From Methylobacterium fujisawaense (lineage in GTDB: Bacteria; Pseudomonadota; Alphaproteobacteria; Rhizobiales; Beijerinckiaceae), in contig NZ_JACJIM010000002.1 in NCBI RefSeq assembly GCF_014138435.1, forward strand, positions 62,001 through 126,000: a stretch of 64,000 bases of DNA. Direction: 5' to 3'. Below the pieces are notes generated by a model that searched no databases, was not told where the DNA came from, and saw nothing but the letters and a program-made list of their open reading frames with translations. This document shows, one piece after another, positions 63,894-64,000 of this stretch. Position 1 is the stretch's first letter, and each line of letters begins with the position of its first letter. The position numbers were made by a program, and so were the translations under genes.

Positions 63894-64000
63894 CCTAGCC
63901 TCCGCTAGGTTCTCATAACGCAACCTCAGGTAAGTGTCTATTGGCCGGGGCGATTAAAATGACACGTGACGGGCCGCGTTGCCCGGCCGTCACATCATTT

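Overview
The window is high-GC DNA from an alphaproteobacterium, most likely Methylobacterium/Methylorubrum or a close relative in the Rhizobiales. Three things support this: the rpsA-sppA-ihfB-lapA neighbourhood facing trpF, a circularly permuted two-piece tmRNA gene whose tag starts ANDN, and GTA-like (rcc01693/gp10 type) tail genes. These names rest on family recognition from translated sequence; no database search was run.

Region 1 (1-16.6 kb) is the right end of a prophage integrated at the 3' end of tRNA-Pro(GGG). An integrase, a small excisionase-like protein and a zinc-finger protein lie next to the tRNA. Facing them on the minus strand is a head-tail operon: portal (carrying a C-terminal nuclease-like domain), prohead protease, HK97-type capsid, connector, adaptor, HK97-gp10-like protein, DUF3168, tail tube, GTA-gp10-like protein, tail chaperone reachable only by frameshift, and a tape measure protein that runs off the window. 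No terminase is visible. Two cargo blocks interrupt the operon. A low-GC plus-strand gene pair (9.3-10.5 kb) has a winged-helix-like protein and a HEPN-like protein with an R-x4-H motif; it is the best candidate here for an undescribed, possibly defensive system. A 4.1-kb block (1.7-5.9 kb) holds a PAS protein, a small regulator and two divergent paralogous AraC regulators.

Region 2 (16.8-39.3 kb) is chromosomal backbone. It holds a GT4 glycosyltransferase, rhodanese, an RND efflux pair, acyltransferase, DUF2125 protein, trpF, lapA-ihfB-sppA-rpsA, a Crp-type regulator, transglutaminase, serA, NADPH-dependent FMN reductase and several small hypothetical genes.

Region 3 (39.8-46.4 kb) is a 6.5-kb genomic island. 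It is bounded by an intact tRNA-Asn(GTT) and a 51-bp copy of that tRNA's 3' part (3 mismatches). It carries an APS kinase (makes PAPS) and a PAPS-type sulfotransferase, plus decayed genes including an integrase remnant beside the tRNA.

Region 4 (46.4-64 kb) is backbone again: two methyl-accepting chemotaxis proteins, tRNA-Cys, an arginase-ureD pair, a response regulator/histidine kinase pair, an acyl-CoA dehydrogenase and a GH15 glucoamylase-like enzyme. The last 4 kb hold small secreted proteins, a secreted protein with a phage-tail-fibre-like C-terminus, and the permuted ssrA gene.
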